Below are positions 5,868-5,976 of a DNA stretch of 5,976 nucleotides, one piece after another. The stretch is taken from NCBI GenBank assembly GCA_030608725.1, contig JAUWDP010000078.1, forward strand, positions 1 to 5,976. Reading direction: 5' to 3'. Origin of the DNA: Candidatus Bathyarchaeota archaeon. GTDB taxonomy: Archaea; Thermoproteota; Bathyarchaeia; TCS64. The first letter of the stretch is position 1. The number at the start of each line of letters is the position of its first letter. Both the position numbers and the translations under genes were made by a program. Under the pieces are notes generated by a model that saw only the letters and a list, made by a program, of their open reading frames with translations, ran no database searches and was not told where the DNA came from.

Positions 5868-5976
5868 ATTCTATGTAACCCAGCTTTCGGAGGCGCTCCT
5901 TGATCAGCTCCTCCTCCTCCTTCGTGTACACGGGCTCCGTGGGGAACTCGTTCTCGAGCTTCATGGCGACGTAGCC
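5866..5976 (-). CDS. C-terminal 36 residues of an unidentified protein, possibly AlkP-superfamily
   Basis: Only the last 36 codons and a TGA stop are in the window; the frame is open to the edge. The visible tail ends in a charged helix, EEEELIKERLRKLGYIE. Tails of the form EEExxIxERLxxLGY are common at the C terminus of archaeal AlkP-superfamily phosphohydrolases and related sulfatase-like enzymes, which is why I favour that family. It lies 10 bases upstream of sat in the same direction, so it belongs to the sulfate-activation operon. An APS kinase would also be a natural neighbour of sat, but the tail does not resemble the usual APS kinase ending. Identity stays tentative because no catalytic motif is visible. 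Confidence 0.6.
   Translation of the reverse strand, partial: GYVAMKLENEFPTEPVYTKEEEELIKERLRKLGYIE

Noticed and set aside
5866..5976. Reading the truncated gene as APS kinase (cysC)
   Set aside because: Operon logic allows it, but the visible tail matches the ERLxxLGY ending of AlkP-type proteins better and no kinase motif is in the window.

Overview
The window comes from an archaeon. It carries an archaeal/eukaryal-type initiation factor aIF5B followed directly by ribosomal protein eS6 (S6e), two PhoU-plus-RCK_C proteins of a type typical of archaea, and an archaeal-style ATP sulfurylase. The DNA is GC-rich, arginine codons are often AGG, and GTG and TTG starts are used with purine-rich Shine-Dalgarno sites. 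A lineage within the TACK or Asgard groups is plausible (Bathyarchaeia-like gene content), but this is a low-confidence inference because no lineage-specific marker is present.

Layout. (1) Bases 2-1789, plus strand: the 3' three quarters of the aIF5B gene, cut by the window edge, then rps6e after a 3-base gap. This is a translation block. (2) Bases 1790-2027: a convergent intergenic region with no credible gene. It holds two alternating GC tracts, one lying inside a perfect 20-base palindrome flanked by T-rich runs on both strands. (3) Bases 2028-3217, minus strand: two paralogous PhoU + RCK_C genes that overlap by 4 bases. They are probably cytoplasmic regulators of ion transport, but no transporter gene adjoins them here. 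(4) Bases 3218-3331: a promoter-sized gap with TATA-like boxes and a small dyad next to one of them. (5) Bases 3332-5976, minus strand: a tight operon. In transcription order it has the last 36 codons of an unidentified gene (its tail resembles AlkP-superfamily proteins), ATP sulfurylase (sat), and a complete AlkP-superfamily phosphodiesterase/phosphohydrolase. The gaps are 10 and 4 bases, with Shine-Dalgarno sites lying on the preceding stop codons.

How the genes work together. Sat makes adenosine 5'-phosphosulfate (APS) from ATP and sulfate. The coupled AlkP-family enzyme probably acts on a phosphate or sulfate ester or a nucleotide linked to that activated sulfate. No APS kinase, APS reductase or sulfotransferase is visible in the window, so the fate of APS cannot be read from it. 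The PhoU/RCK_C pair looks like an independent unit.

No CRISPR array, insertion sequence, tRNA, rRNA or integrase was found. Nothing here is clearly a new biological system. The most worthwhile leads are the transporter-less PhoU/RCK_C pair, the GC-tract palindromes in the convergent gap, and the sulfate-activation/AlkP operon.
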